In this document: one piece after another, positions 29,951 to 39,459 of the stretch
Position numbering within the stretch: the stretch's first letter is position 1
Layout: each line of letters opens with the position of its first letter
Assembly: GCF_001956215.1 (NCBI RefSeq)
Contig: NZ_MRTQ01000003.1
Coordinates: 1-64,000 of the forward strand
Origin: Paenibacillus sp. FSL R5-0490
GTDB lineage: Bacteria; Bacillota; Bacilli; Bacillales; Cytobacillaceae
Length of the DNA stretch: 64,000 bases
Direction of reading: 5' to 3'
Made by a program: the position numbers and the translations under genes
Notes under the pieces: generated by a model
Databases searched by the model: none
Told to the model about the DNA's origin: nothing
The model's input: only the letters and a program-made list of their open reading frames with translations

Positions 29951-30206
29951 AAAAAAGAACCATTCATCCCTATAAAATAGGGACGAATGGTCCGCGTTGC
30001 CACCCTAATTACTCAAAAACTGAGTCACTCTGCCCTATGCAGAAAAACGCATAGGTCCCCGATAACGCAGGGAAGCGCCTGAACAATCAGAGGCTCAAAA
30101 GTCCATTCGATTTACCGGGCTGCCTGTTTGCACCATCCACAGACTCTCTGCTAACCCTGAGTAAATGTACTACTCTTTTTTCATTGCCGACAAGATAATT
30201 TAATTT
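29951..30206 (-). promoter_or_regulatory. T-box riboswitch (Trp) of trpS
   Basis: The T-box core AGGGTGGCAACGCGGA lies at 30006-29991 (minus strand). It is followed by a terminator stem CCATTCGTCCC/GGGATGAATGG (29990-29960) with a T-run at 29956-29951. The specifier loop contains GAA-TGG-AC with the UGG codon at 30105-30103, naming tRNA-Trp as the effector. Uncharged tRNA would stabilise the antiterminator and allow trpS transcription. Confidence 0.95.
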
Positions 30207-30212
30207 TATCGT

Positions 30213-30223
30213 ATTATATTATA
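30213..30223 (-). promoter_or_regulatory. -10 region of the trpS promoter
   Basis: Two overlapping TATAAT hexamers on the minus strand, just upstream of the T-box leader. The -35 is unclear. Confidence 0.5.
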
Positions 30224-30560
30224 CGGTAAACTATTCGGATACAAAAATCAAGCTCAGAATAAGAAATTAAAGGGCGTTCATGCCTGTAGTTTAAGGAGAC
30301 GTTTTACCAATATATGGTTGAATAATCCTGGTAAAATAGCAAAATATCTTAAAAAGAAAAATTTTTTTATTATCTCAAAAATCTTAATTTATAAGACTTT
30401 TTGACGAAAAATGTCGTACTTCAAGGAATTGCATGTACAAAAAGCCACTTGCAATAAGTTTTTAAACTATTTATAATAAACGTAACAAACATAATCTTTA
30501 CGAATTTGTTACATTTAAAACAAAACTATATCACTCCAGATTGCGAGAATATGGTGCATA

Positions 30561-30588
30561 TTGAGTAAGTTTATAGCTTACATATTAT
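30561..30588 (+). promoter_or_regulatory. Candidate SigA promoter of opp
   Basis: TTGAGT (30561-30566), 16-bp spacer, TATTAT (30583-30588). Confidence 0.45.
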
Positions 30589-30608
30589 AGATTACCCATT
30601 TTAATCTG

Positions 30609-30623
30609 AATTATCAGAATATA
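30609..30623 (+). promoter_or_regulatory. CodY-box-like site before opp
   Basis: AATTATCAGAATATA matches AATTTTCWGAAAATT with three mismatches and lies just downstream of the predicted promoter, where CodY could repress in rich medium. Peptide importers are usual CodY targets; the site itself is inference. Confidence 0.4.
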
Positions 30624-30806
30624 AGGATAATCTATCTTTAAGAGAATATAAACTTGCTTTTTTTGTTGCCTTTTAAATAGTCTGCAAATTTTTTAAATTG
30701 AATTAACAGACTATTTAAGTAATATATCCGGGGCGCACAGTTGTGTTTTTTATGAAAGACAGATGGTAAAGAGATTGTTTGAGGAAATTAATAGGGGGTT
30801 AATACC

Positions 30807-32453
30807 GTGAACAAAAGATTATCGATCTTTTTTAGCATGCTGCTTGTGCTAAGCATGTTCCTTGCTGCATGCAGCGGCGGCGGAGACAATGCTGACGGCG
30901 GCGAAAAAGGCGGAGACGACGGCGGAAAGTCTGATGTACCGCAGGAATTAAGAGTAAACATCAACACTGAACCACCATCTTTAAATCCAGGGTTAGCTGA
31001 GGATGCTACGTCTGGTACTGTTCTTCGCCAAATCCTTGAAGGATTGACTCGTATTGGTAAAGACGGCAAGCCAGAAAATGCAATGGCTGAAGATGTAAAG
31101 GTTTCTGATGACCAAAAGACTTACACTTTCAAAATCCGTGATGCAAAGTGGTCTAATGGTGACCCTGTAACTGCTAATGACTTTGTATATGCTTGGAAAT
31201 GGGCGCTTGATCCAGCTAACAACTCAACATATGCATACCAGCTTTACTACATCGAAGGTGCTGAAGCAGCTAATACTGGCAAAGGTTCACTAGATGCTGT
31301 AGGCGTTAAAGCAGTAGATGACAAAACCCTTGAAGTTAAACTTGTAAACCCAACTCCATATTTCTTGGAATTGACAGCTTTCTATACTTATCTGCCGGTT
31401 AACAGCAAAGTTGCTGAAGCTAATCCAGAGTGGGCAACTGATGCTGGTGAAAACTATACAACTAACGGACCTTTCCATTTAACAGAATGGTCTCACAGCG
31501 ATAAGATCGTTCTTGAAAAGAGCGAAACTTATTGGGATGCTGAAACAGTTAAGCTGGACAGCATTGAAATGATTATGATCAATGATCCAAATACTGAATT
31601 ATCAATGTTTGACAATGGCGAACTAGATTGGGCTGGAGCTCCTACTGGTGCACTTCCAACTGATGCAATGCAGGCACTTAAAGATGAAGGCCGTTTAACA
31701 ACACAGCCAATCGCTGGTATTTATAACTACAAGTTCAACACAACTGTTGAGCCTTTCAACAATGTTAATATTCGTAAGGCATTTGCACACGCTCTAAACC
31801 GTCAGGAAATCATTGACAACATTCTTCAGGGTGAACAGCTGCCAGCTATGGCGATTGTTCCTCCATCAATGTTCGAAGAGAATGAAAAAGGTTATTTCCC
31901 TGACAATGATGTAGAAAAAGCAAAAGAATATTTACAAAAAGGTTTAGAAGAACTTGGATATAAAGATGCGTCTGAGCTTCCAGCTGTAACGCTATCTTAC
32001 AACACTTCCGAAGCACACCAAAAGATTGCTCAGGCAATTCAGGATATGTGGAAGCAAAATCTTGGTGTTGAAGTAACACTAGATAATGCTGAGTGGAATG
32101 TATTCCTTGATAAAGTAAATCAAATGGATTACCAAGTGGCACGTATGGGCTGGCTAGGTGACTTTAACGACGCAATGAACTTCCTTGAAATGTATCGTGA
32201 CGCTGATGGCGGAAATAACAATACTGGATGGGAAAGCAAAGAGTTCCAGGATCTGCTTGCTAAGTCTTCAACTGAAACAGACCCTGAAGCTCGCCAGCAG
32301 CTATTAAAAGATGCTGAAGCAATCTTCATGGAAGATATGCCAGTAGCACCAATTTACTTCTACACTAATAACTGGGTACAGGCTGAAAACTTAAAAGATG
32401 TTGTTGTATCCGGTCTTGGTGATGTTCAGTACAAGTGGGCACACTTTGAATAA
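30807..32453 (+). CDS. oppA: Oligopeptide-binding lipoprotein OppA
   Basis: 548 aa, solute-binding family 5. Signal ends FLAAC with lipidated C22 and a Gly/Asp-rich linker. GTG start after AGGGGG. In B. subtilis Opp imports nutrient peptides and the signalling peptides (PhrA, CSF) that feed competence and sporulation. Contains the family motif around TYTFKIRDAKWSNGDPVTAN. Followed by a stem-loop before oppB. Confidence 0.94.
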   Translation: MNKRLSIFFSMLLVLSMFLAACSGGGDNADGGEKGGDDGGKSDVPQELRVNINTEPPSLNPGLAEDATSGTVLRQILEGLTRIGKDGKPENAMAEDVKVSDDQKTYTFKIRDAKWSNGDPVTANDFVYAWKWALDPANNSTYAYQLYYIEGAEAANTGKGSLDAVGVKAVDDKTLEVKLVNPTPYFLELTAFYTYLPVNSKVAEANPEWATDAGENYTTNGPFHLTEWSHSDKIVLEKSETYWDAETVKLDSIEMIMINDPNTELSMFDNGELDWAGAPTGALPTDAMQALKDEGRLTTQPIAGIYNYKFNTTVEPFNNVNIRKAFAHALNRQEIIDNILQGEQLPAMAIVPPSMFEENEKGYFPDNDVEKAKEYLQKGLEELGYKDASELPAVTLSYNTSEAHQKIAQAIQDMWKQNLGVEVTLDNAEWNVFLDKVNQMDYQVARMGWLGDFNDAMNFLEMYRDADGGNNNTGWESKEFQDLLAKSSTETDPEARQQLLKDAEAIFMEDMPVAPIYFYTNNWVQAENLKDVVVSGLGDVQYKWAHFE

Positions 32454-32469
32454 AAAATAGAGATTAAGA

Positions 32470-32507
32470 CGAAAGGTATATGGGATTAATTGTCCCATAT
32501 ACCTTCG
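32470..32507 (+). terminator. Intercistronic stem-loop after oppA
   Basis: CGAAAGGTATATGGGA pairs with TCCCATATACCTTCG (one bulge), with no extended T-run. Same position as the hairpin after appA, so probably an mRNA-stabilising or partial-termination element that favours binding-protein synthesis. Confidence 0.65.
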
Positions 32508-32548
32508 TTTCTGAATAAGGCATAGTAATAAATTGGAGGTGTTTGACA

Positions 32549-33484
32549 ATGGCGAAATATATTGGAAAACGCTTGCTGTACATGCTTCTGTCCTTATGGA
32601 TGATCGTTACGGCAACTTTTTTCTTCATGCGCATTGCACCCGGAAACCCTTTTGCATCTGAGAAAAAACTTCCTCCCGAAATTGAAGCTAACCTGAATGC
32701 TCATTTTGGCCTGGACAAGCCTTGGTATGCACAATATTGGGAGTATCTTGTTCGCATCGTGAATTGGGATTTCGGCCCGTCATTTAAATACAAAAGTCAA
32801 ACTGTTAACGACTTGATTAATGAAGGTTTCCCTGTTTCATTTCTTCTTGGAATGGAAGCCATTTTTATCGCCGTTGCAGTAGGAGTTCTTTTAGGAATTA
32901 TTGCGGCATTAAAGCACAATAGATGGCCGGATTACACAGCAATGATTGTAGCTGTATTAGGTATCTCTGTACCTTCCTTTATCATGGCATCGTTCCTGCA
33001 ATATTTCCTGGCAATAAAAATGGGTATTTTCCCTGTAGCACGGTGGGAATCTTTTATGCACAGCGTTCTGCCAGCCGTGGCATTGGCTTCAACACCAATG
33101 GCATTTATTGCGAGGTTAACTCGTTCGAGCATGCTTGAAGTTCTGGCGAATGATTATATTAAGACTGCTAAATCAAAAGGTTTAAGCAGGGGAGTAATTA
33201 CAGTAAAACACACGATTCGTAATGCCCTTTTACCAGTAGTAACTTATATGGGGCCACTGACAGCGGGTATTTTAACAGGAAGTTTCGTTATTGAAAGAAT
33301 CTTCGGTATTCCTGGACTTGGTGCGCACTTTGTAACTAGTATCAACAACCGAGACTATACGGTCATTATGGGTGTAACCGTTTTCTACAGTATTCTGTTG
33401 CTTGTATCTATTCTCCTTGTTGACATTGCATACGGAATCATCGACCCACGCATCAAACTTGCAGGCGGGAAGAAAGGAGAGTAA
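32549..33484 (+). CDS. oppB: Oligopeptide ABC transporter permease OppB
   Basis: 311 aa, six membrane helices. ATPase-docking loop [20 protein letters not shown] is present. ATG 32549 is chosen because GGAGGT lies 8 nt upstream; TTG 32543 is too close to it. Confidence 0.93.
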   Translation: MAKYIGKRLLYMLLSLWMIVTATFFFMRIAPGNPFASEKKLPPEIEANLNAHFGLDKPWYAQYWEYLVRIVNWDFGPSFKYKSQTVNDLINEGFPVSFLLGMEAIFIAVAVGVLLGIIAALKHNRWPDYTAMIVAVLGISVPSFIMASFLQYFLAIKMGIFPVARWESFMHSVLPAVALASTPMAFIARLTRSSMLEVLANDYIKTAKSKGLSRGVITVKHTIRNALLPVVTYMGPLTAGILTGSFVIERIFGIPGLGAHFVTSINNRDYTVIMGVTVFYSILLLVSILLVDIAYGIIDPRIKLAGGKKGE

Positions 33485-33486
33485 TT

Positions 33487-34401
33487 ATGCAGATTTCGAA
33501 AGATAAATTTAAGTTAGTCGGAACACAGCTTGGTGAAGCTGAGAAAATTTCAAAACCAAGTCTTTCTTTCTGGAAGGATGTATTTATTAGATTTCGAAAA
33601 AACAAGCTTGCCCTGTTTGGATTAGTATTATTAGGACTGCTGATCTTCATGGCAATCTTTGGACCATATATGACTCCATATGATTATGCATCAAATGATC
33701 TAAGCAACAAAAACCAGTCTCCTTCTTCTGAACATTGGTTTGGAACGGATGATCTTGGTCGTGACATGTTTGCCCGTACTTGGGAAGGTGCACGAATTTC
33801 CATCTTCATTGGAGTTGCAGCAGCTGTAATTGATTTGATTATTGGTGTGCTTTGGGGCGGTATTGCCGGTTATAAAGGCGGACGCACAGATGAAGGAATG
33901 ATGCGCTTTGCCGATATTTTATATGGTGTACCTTATTTATTATTAGTAATCTTGTTAATGGTTGTACTTGGACAGGGATTGTCGACTATGATTATAGCCA
34001 TGTCCATAACTGGATGGATCAATATGTCGCGTATCGTCCGCGGACAGGTGTTATCTCTTAAAAATCAGGAATATGTCCTGGCTGCCAAAACACTTGGTGC
34101 CAATACAAGCAGGATTATGGGCAAACACTTAATACCAAATTCAATGGGGCCTATTCTAGTCACAATGACGCTAACTGTCCCTTCTGCTATTTTTACAGAA
34201 GCATTCCTAAGCTTTATTGGTCTTGGATTAACACCGCCGATTGCGAGTTGGGGAACAATGGCCAATGATGGACTGGCGGCTATGCGTTACTACCCATGGC
34301 GCTTATTCTTCCCAGCTGTGTTTATCTGTTTAACGATCTTTGCATTTAACGTGGTTGGCGACGGCTTGCGTGATGCTCTAGATCCAAGAATGCGTAAATA
34401 A
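33487..34401 (+). CDS. oppC: Oligopeptide ABC transporter permease OppC
   Basis: 304 aa. OppC_N segment (LSFWKDVFIRFRKNKLALFG), the HWFGTDDLGRDMFAR signature and EAA-type loop (NQEYVLAAKTLGANTSRIMG) place it in OppC. Two bp after oppB, with AAAGGAG inside the end of oppB. Confidence 0.93.
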   Translation: MQISKDKFKLVGTQLGEAEKISKPSLSFWKDVFIRFRKNKLALFGLVLLGLLIFMAIFGPYMTPYDYASNDLSNKNQSPSSEHWFGTDDLGRDMFARTWEGARISIFIGVAAAVIDLIIGVLWGGIAGYKGGRTDEGMMRFADILYGVPYLLLVILLMVVLGQGLSTMIIAMSITGWINMSRIVRGQVLSLKNQEYVLAAKTLGANTSRIMGKHLIPNSMGPILVTMTLTVPSAIFTEAFLSFIGLGLTPPIASWGTMANDGLAAMRYYPWRLFFPAVFICLTIFAFNVVGDGLRDALDPRMRK

Positions 34402-34412
34402 GGAGTGAGAAC

Positions 34413-35480
34413 ATGGAAAAATTACTCGAAGTAAAAAATTTAGAAGTCTCATTCCAAACATATGGAGGTACAGTAAAAGCAGTCCGTGGAGTCAGCTTTG
34501 ACCTTCATAAGGGAGAGACGCTTGCGATTGTTGGTGAATCAGGGTCAGGCAAAAGTGTTACTTCCCAGTCAATTATGAAGCTAATACCTATGCCGCCAGG
34601 CCGAATTTCAGGCGGGCAAATCCTGCTAAGCGGTGAAGACATCGTACCCAAAACAGAAAAACAAATGGAAAAGATCCGCGGCAAAGAAATCAGTATGATT
34701 TTCCAGGATCCAATGACATCATTGAATCCAACGATGAGAGTTGGAACACAGATAATGGAAGTGCTGGTTAAACATCAGAATATGTCTAAGACTGATGCCA
34801 AAAACAGAGCCACTGAATTACTGAGACTTGTTGGTATTCCGATGCCTGAGAAAAGGGTAAATCAATATCCTCATGAATTCTCCGGCGGTATGAGACAGCG
34901 TGCGATGATTGCGATTGCCCTTGCAGCCAATCCCAAACTTCTTATCGCTGACGAGCCGACAACTGCACTTGATGTTACGATTCAGGCTCAGATTCTGGAG
35001 CTTATGAAAGATCTGCAAAATAAAATGGATACATCCATAATCTTTATTACGCATGACCTCGGTGTTGTAGCAAATGTCGCGGACCGGGTAGCTGTAATGT
35101 ATGCTGGCCAGATTGTTGAAATGGGTACTGTAGATGAAATATTCTATGACCCGCGTCACCCTTATACATGGGGATTGCTTGCATCCATGCCAAGCTTGGA
35201 AAATGATGAGAAAGCTGAACTAGCTGCTATTCCAGGGACGCCCCCGGATCTGACGAACCCTCCAAAAGGAGACGCGTTTGCAGCAAGAAATCAATATGCA
35301 CTTGCAATTGATTTTGAAGAAGAGCCGCCGATGTTCCAAATCTCAGAAACACATTTTGCAAAAACTTGGCTTCTTCACCCGGATGCTCCAAAGGTTGAGC
35401 CGCCCGCAGCAGTAAAAAAACGAATGCGCCAATTATCCTCCACTTTTGAAAAGCCTGTATTAGTGAAGGAGGGAAAATAA
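34413..35480 (+). CDS. oppD: Oligopeptide ABC transporter ATPase OppD
   Basis: 355 aa. Walker A GESGSGKS, signature FSGGMRQR, Walker B LLIADEP and THDLGVV are present. The C-terminal extension lacks the Cys cluster seen in the AppD copy (it reads PPKGDAFAARNQYAL), a clear difference between the two systems. Start after AAGGAG. Confidence 0.93.
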   Translation: MEKLLEVKNLEVSFQTYGGTVKAVRGVSFDLHKGETLAIVGESGSGKSVTSQSIMKLIPMPPGRISGGQILLSGEDIVPKTEKQMEKIRGKEISMIFQDPMTSLNPTMRVGTQIMEVLVKHQNMSKTDAKNRATELLRLVGIPMPEKRVNQYPHEFSGGMRQRAMIAIALAANPKLLIADEPTTALDVTIQAQILELMKDLQNKMDTSIIFITHDLGVVANVADRVAVMYAGQIVEMGTVDEIFYDPRHPYTWGLLASMPSLENDEKAELAAIPGTPPDLTNPPKGDAFAARNQYALAIDFEEEPPMFQISETHFAKTWLLHPDAPKVEPPAAVKKRMRQLSSTFEKPVLVKEGK

Positions 35481-35482
35481 TA

Positions 35483-36418
35483 ATGGCAGAAAAATTGCTC
35501 GAAATTAAAAACTTAAAACAGCATTTTAATGTAGGCCGTCCGAATATGGTAAAAGCAGTTGATGGGATTACTTTTGATATTTATAAGGGAGAGACCCTTG
35601 GACTTGTTGGTGAGTCTGGCTGCGGTAAATCAACTACTGGACGAACTATTATCAGATTATATGATGCAACAGATGGGCAGGTTCTTTTTGAAGGTGAAGA
35701 CGTTCACGGCAAAAAATCTGCGAAAGAACTGAAAAAGTTTAACCGTAAGATGCAAATGATCTTCCAGGATCCTTATGCTTCCTTAAACCCGCGTATGACG
35801 GTTGCCGATATTATTGCTGAAGGAATCGATATTCACGGCTTGGTAAAAAGCAAAAAGGAACGTATGGAGAGGGTTTACGAACTTTTGGACACTGTCGGTC
35901 TGAACAAAGAACATGCTAACCGTTACCCTCATGAATTCTCTGGAGGACAGAGACAGCGTATCGGAATTGCCCGCGCCCTTGCGGTTGACCCTGATTTCAT
36001 TATTGCGGATGAGCCAATTTCAGCATTGGATGTTTCCATTCAGGCTCAGGTAGTAAACCTTATGAAAAAACTGCAGCGTGAAAAAGGATTGACATATCTG
36101 TTTATCGCACATGATTTATCTATGGTTAAATACATCAGTGACCGAATCGGTGTTATGTACTTCGGTAAACTGGTTGAACTTGCACCAGCTGAAGATTTAT
36201 ATAATAACCCTATGCACCCTTATACTCAATCACTGCTGTCAGCTATTCCGCTTCCAGATCCTGAAACGGAACGTTCCCGCAGAAGAAAATCATATGATCC
36301 GGCAGTTCACAATTACGCTGATAATGAAAAGCTGGAAATGCGCGAAATAACACCTGGTCATTTTGTTTATTGCTCTGAAAAAGAGTACAACGAATTAAAA
36401 GCTAAATATGCAAAATAA
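35483..36418 (+). CDS. oppF: Oligopeptide ABC transporter ATPase OppF
   Basis: 311 aa. Walker A GESGCGKS, signature FSGGQRQR, Walker [17 protein letters not shown]. Closes the oppABCDF operon; start follows GGAGGG two bp after oppD. Confidence 0.93.
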   Translation: MAEKLLEIKNLKQHFNVGRPNMVKAVDGITFDIYKGETLGLVGESGCGKSTTGRTIIRLYDATDGQVLFEGEDVHGKKSAKELKKFNRKMQMIFQDPYASLNPRMTVADIIAEGIDIHGLVKSKKERMERVYELLDTVGLNKEHANRYPHEFSGGQRQRIGIARALAVDPDFIIADEPISALDVSIQAQVVNLMKKLQREKGLTYLFIAHDLSMVKYISDRIGVMYFGKLVELAPAEDLYNNPMHPYTQSLLSAIPLPDPETERSRRRKSYDPAVHNYADNEKLEMREITPGHFVYCSEKEYNELKAKYAK

Positions 36419-36450
36419 TAAAAAACGATCTCGACTGAGATCGTTTTTTT
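36419..36450 (+). terminator. Terminator of opp operon
   Basis: AAAAAACGATCTC/GAGATCGTTTTTT stem-loop right after the oppF stop. Confidence 0.9.
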
Positions 36451-36788
36451 ACATCCTGGAAAAGTAAATGTTCGCTATAAAGGAATTACCAAGATGTAAA
36501 TGGTCCAGTCAAATATGCAGAGTATGGAAATTCTCTTTAACACTTTTATTCGCTAATGTGTACTTTCTATATAATACATCATTTTCCGGAATATTACTAT
36601 GAGAATTTTCAATTATTTATATTTTTCCGCCAATTTGTTTATTTAAACAGGATTTTGATAGTTTTTTATTAAAATTGGTTTAAAGAATACTTATTAAGAT
36701 AATTTAGTATAAAGATAGTTCTTAATTCTTTGAAATAATTTTATAATTAGGGTAACAAAGAGAATACTCAGATAAGGGGGCAAAACAT
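36451..36788. other. Intergenic, promoter region of the DUF4015 gene
   Basis: An AT-rich 338-bp gap. A TATAAT at 36742-36747 with a weak TTCTTA 17 bp upstream is the only promoter-like signal I see. No RNA gene or repeat recognised. Confidence 0.4.
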
Positions 36789-37994
36789 GTGAACAAGGCA
36801 TTAAACGTAGCTGCTGCCTTAATGTTAGTATCAGCTTTATTCATGTCAGCCGATCCAGGTGAGGCAAAAGAACAGGAAAATCAGGAATCAGGACTAAATC
36901 CTAAAAGGGAACATGTTTCGCTTGTGAAAACCCTTCCTGAAAAAGTAAGCCGTTTTCAATTTGATTCCGGCTATCACTTTCAATATCCCGATGCTGTTAG
37001 GGGTATATATGTTACCGGTCATTCAGCAGGGGGTGAAAAGTTTAATAAATTAGTAAAATTGATGGATGATACCGATTTAAATGCGATGGTTATTGACATT
37101 AAGGATGATTGGGGCAACCTAACGTATATTCCAGAAGATAAATCACCATATACTGATATCGGCAAGCCTTACATAAAGGATCCCAAAAATATCTTGAAAA
37201 CCATGGAAGAAAAGCAAATTTATCCGATTGCACGGGTTGTGGTTTTTAAGGATTCTATTCTGGCGAATAAAAAGCCTGAATGGTCGTATAAAGAAGGAAA
37301 TACAGTATGGAAGAATGGCAGAGGTGAATCATTTGTAAATCCATTTTTAAAAGAAGTTTGGGATTACAATATTGGAATTGCAATCGAAGCTGCAAAAATG
37401 GGATTTCAGGAGATTCAATTTGATTATGTCCGATTTCCTGAGGGGTTTGAACACCGAGATAGCTCCTTGAAATATAGTATGGGTGAATACGAAAATCTTA
37501 AAATTGAAAATGTACAAAAGCGTGTAAGTGCAGTTACTGACTTTGTCGAGTATGCCAGGAAGCAGCTCGAGCCATATGGGGTAAAGGTCTCGGTCGATAT
37601 CTTTGGCTACACGGCGACCCTTCCTGAGGCACCGGGAATTGGCCAAAATTTCTCTAAGATCTCAGAACATGTGGATGTAATTTCTTCTATGATTTATCCA
37701 AGCCACTGGACATCTTACTTCGGTATAGCCAAGCCGGACCTGGAACCTTATAAGCTGGTTTCTGAGTATGCTAAACTTGAGAATCGAAAGTTGGAAGAGT
37801 TGGATAGTCCTCCTGTATCCAGACCATGGCTTCAGGACTTTACAGCCTCTTATTTAGGAGCCGGAAACTATAAGAAGTATGGAAGGGCGGAAGTTGAAGC
37901 GCAAATAAAGGCACTGAAAGAACAGGGAATTGATGAATTCCTTTTATGGAATGCAGGTAATTCATATACACAAAATGTGGATTATACACCTTAA
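36789..37994 (+). CDS. Secreted putative glycosyl hydrolase (DUF4015)
   Basis: 401 aa. GTG start after AAGGGGG. An N-terminal signal peptide (to about residue 26, GEAKEQ) is followed by a TIM-barrel-like domain of the GHL family DUF4015, with motifs RGIYVTGHSAGG, NAMVIDIKDDWGNL, EIQFDYVRFPEG and DEFLLWNAGNSYT. The acidic residues in IDIKDD and QFDYVRFPE are the probable active-site region. Substrate unknown. Not part of the B. subtilis order here. Confidence 0.8.
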   Translation: MNKALNVAAALMLVSALFMSADPGEAKEQENQESGLNPKREHVSLVKTLPEKVSRFQFDSGYHFQYPDAVRGIYVTGHSAGGEKFNKLVKLMDDTDLNAMVIDIKDDWGNLTYIPEDKSPYTDIGKPYIKDPKNILKTMEEKQIYPIARVVVFKDSILANKKPEWSYKEGNTVWKNGRGESFVNPFLKEVWDYNIGIAIEAAKMGFQEIQFDYVRFPEGFEHRDSSLKYSMGEYENLKIENVQKRVSAVTDFVEYARKQLEPYGVKVSVDIFGYTATLPEAPGIGQNFSKISEHVDVISSMIYPSHWTSYFGIAKPDLEPYKLVSEYAKLENRKLEELDSPPVSRPWLQDFTASYLGAGNYKKYGRAEVEAQIKALKEQGIDEFLLWNAGNSYTQNVDYTP

Positions 37995-38035
37995 AAGCAA
38001 AAAGAGGCCGATTATTTCGGTCTCTTTTTGCTTTG
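37993..38035 (+). terminator. Terminator of the DUF4015 gene
   Basis: AAAAGCAAAAAGAGGCCG hairpin with a matching arm ending TTTTTGCTTT. Confidence 0.85.
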
Positions 38036-38063
38036 TTTATCAATTAATTAAGTTACATATTAT

Positions 38064-38091
38064 TTGACACGAATTTTGTATACGGTATCAT
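38064..38091 (+). promoter_or_regulatory. Consensus-like promoter facing the small membrane gene
   Basis: A perfect TTGACA (38064-38069), 16-bp spacer and TATCAT (38086-38091). Transcription would run antisense through the 62-aa gene at 38108-38296 towards yjbC. Confidence 0.5.
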
Positions 38092-38107
38092 AGTATAGAG
38101 GCATAGG

Positions 38108-38296
38108 CTACTGCTTTTTTTGTCCGCCTACGCTTTTCCATCCAGTCTGCACTCTAGCGGATTGATCCACGAATTCGGATTTATTTTTACCGCCAAAAAT
38201 CTTTTCTCCAATACCATTAGTTAGTACACCTAACAAGGCAGTAAATCCAATTATAAGCAATGCAACAATCGTTAAATCAGTTATGTAACCAACCAT
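38108..38296 (-). CDS. Small membrane protein, unknown
   Basis: 62 aa. One long hydrophobic segment (about 8-32) and a basic, Gly/Lys-rich C-terminus. Start on the minus strand after GGAGG. I do not recognise the family. It is opposed by a strong-looking promoter at its 3' end. Confidence 0.65.
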   Translation of the reverse strand: MVGYITDLTIVALLIIGFTALLGVLTNGIGEKIFGGKNKSEFVDQSARVQTGWKSVGGQKKQ

Positions 38297-38540
38297 GATA
38301 AACCTCCATCTTTCTTTTCACAGTTTCCTGTGATTAGTTAGTGTATAAACATCCCTAATCATATTTTATTCGAAATTTTCCAGTATTAAAAGGGGAAATT
38401 CCACAAATACTTAATCTGATTGGAAATAATATAAGCCTAAGTAAGTAAGTGGAAAGGAAAGCTGGGAGCTTATCATGCTGGAATAAATATTCATGCCCTA
38501 AAAACAATACGTTGTTTGCGGGCAAAAAAGGAGAAGATCC

Positions 38541-39116
38541 ATGCATTGGTATGAAAAACTGAATCAATATTTCCCGATTGAAGAAATGAAATCAAGAGAA
38601 CATATGGAAACCTTATTAAAGGAACGGTCAGACATCTATCATAAAGATGAAGGTCCACATCATGTGCTTATGTATGTTGAGCTGGATAACTTTGTTTTTA
38701 TTGATTATCTGTTTGTTTCGAAGGAATCCAGAGGACAGGGGCTTGGTCATAAACTGCTTCAAACGCTTAAAGCCAAAGGCAAACCGATCATATTGGAAGT
38801 GGAGCCGGTTGACTATGAAGACACGGATACTGAAAAGCGGCTCAAGTTCTATAAAAGAGAAGGTTTTGAGCACGCCCAATCAATCGGCTACAGCCGCCGG
38901 TCTCTTGCGACCAATGAAATCAATACAATGGAAATTCTATATTGGTCCCCTGCGAACGAAAGTGAAGAAATGATTTATGAAGCCATGAAGAAAACCTATG
39001 AAATGATTCACACTTATAAGGATTCGCATTTTTATGGAAAGTCATATCAGCCAGTAGATGAGGTTCTGACTTATGAAGAAGATAAAAATGGAACGGATGT
39101 CTTAGAGGATTTATAA
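38541..39116 (+). CDS. yjbC: YjbC, GNAT acetyltransferase
   Basis: 191 aa. The acetyl-CoA loop is visible in SRGQGLGHKLLQTLKAKG (about residues 70-87). Start after AAAGGAG. Gene immediately upstream of spx, as in B. subtilis, where the two can be co-transcribed; here a hairpin terminator separates them. Substrate unknown. Confidence 0.88.
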   Translation: MHWYEKLNQYFPIEEMKSREHMETLLKERSDIYHKDEGPHHVLMYVELDNFVFIDYLFVSKESRGQGLGHKLLQTLKAKGKPIILEVEPVDYEDTDTEKRLKFYKREGFEHAQSIGYSRRSLATNEINTMEILYWSPANESEEMIYEAMKKTYEMIHTYKDSHFYGKSYQPVDEVLTYEEDKNGTDVLEDL

Positions 39117-39124
39117 GGAGTTGG

Positions 39125-39160
39125 AAAAACACAGCCATTTTTGTAAATGGCTGTGTTTTC
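39125..39160 (+). terminator. Terminator of yjbC
   Basis: AAAACACAGCCATTT/AAATGGCTGTGTTTT stem followed by mixed T-rich sequence. Confidence 0.8.
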
Positions 39161-39201
39161 ATTTTCATTAATTAATTGAGAAAATATTTATAAGCATTTT
39201 G

Positions 39202-39226
39202 GTTTATTAAAAATTAACAGGGGTAT
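39202..39226 (+). promoter_or_regulatory. SigB promoter of spx
   Basis: GTTTAT (39202-39207), 13-bp spacer, GGGTAT (39221-39226): a near-perfect general-stress SigB promoter. Confidence 0.7.
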
Positions 39227-39335
39227 ATAAAGAATAATTTAGTAATGAACTAAAAAAATTCATACATAAAATTTCCTTAGGTTTAGGCTTAAGAAACTTT
39301 ATGGAAGGAATTATAACAAAAAACATATAAAAAAA

Positions 39336-39361
39336 TGAAACTTTTTGCTTGTTCATTCGTC
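39336..39361 (+). promoter_or_regulatory. ECF-sigma (SigM/W/X-type) promoter of spx
   Basis: TGAAAC (39336-39341), 16-bp spacer, CGTC (39358-39361), the cell-envelope-stress sigma consensus. B. subtilis spx is known to use such promoters. Confidence 0.7.
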
Positions 39362-39459
39362 TTATTAAGTAGATTCTAATTCTTAATCCGTTTGTTTAAT
39401 GAATGTTTAATACTTTTATCATATTTATAAAAAGTTATACCAAAGAGATATAGTTTAGT

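Larger units (their letters stand above)
30241..30806. other. AT-rich control region of opp
   Basis: No gene is seen in these 566 bp. It holds a SigA-type promoter, a CodY-like box and two inverted repeats: ATAGATTA/TAATCTAT (30587-30594 and 30628-30635), and a perfect 12-bp pair TTAAATAGTCTG/CAGACTATTTAA (30673-30684 and 30707-30718). The second lies in the oppA leader about 90 bp before the start codon. Confidence 0.6.
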
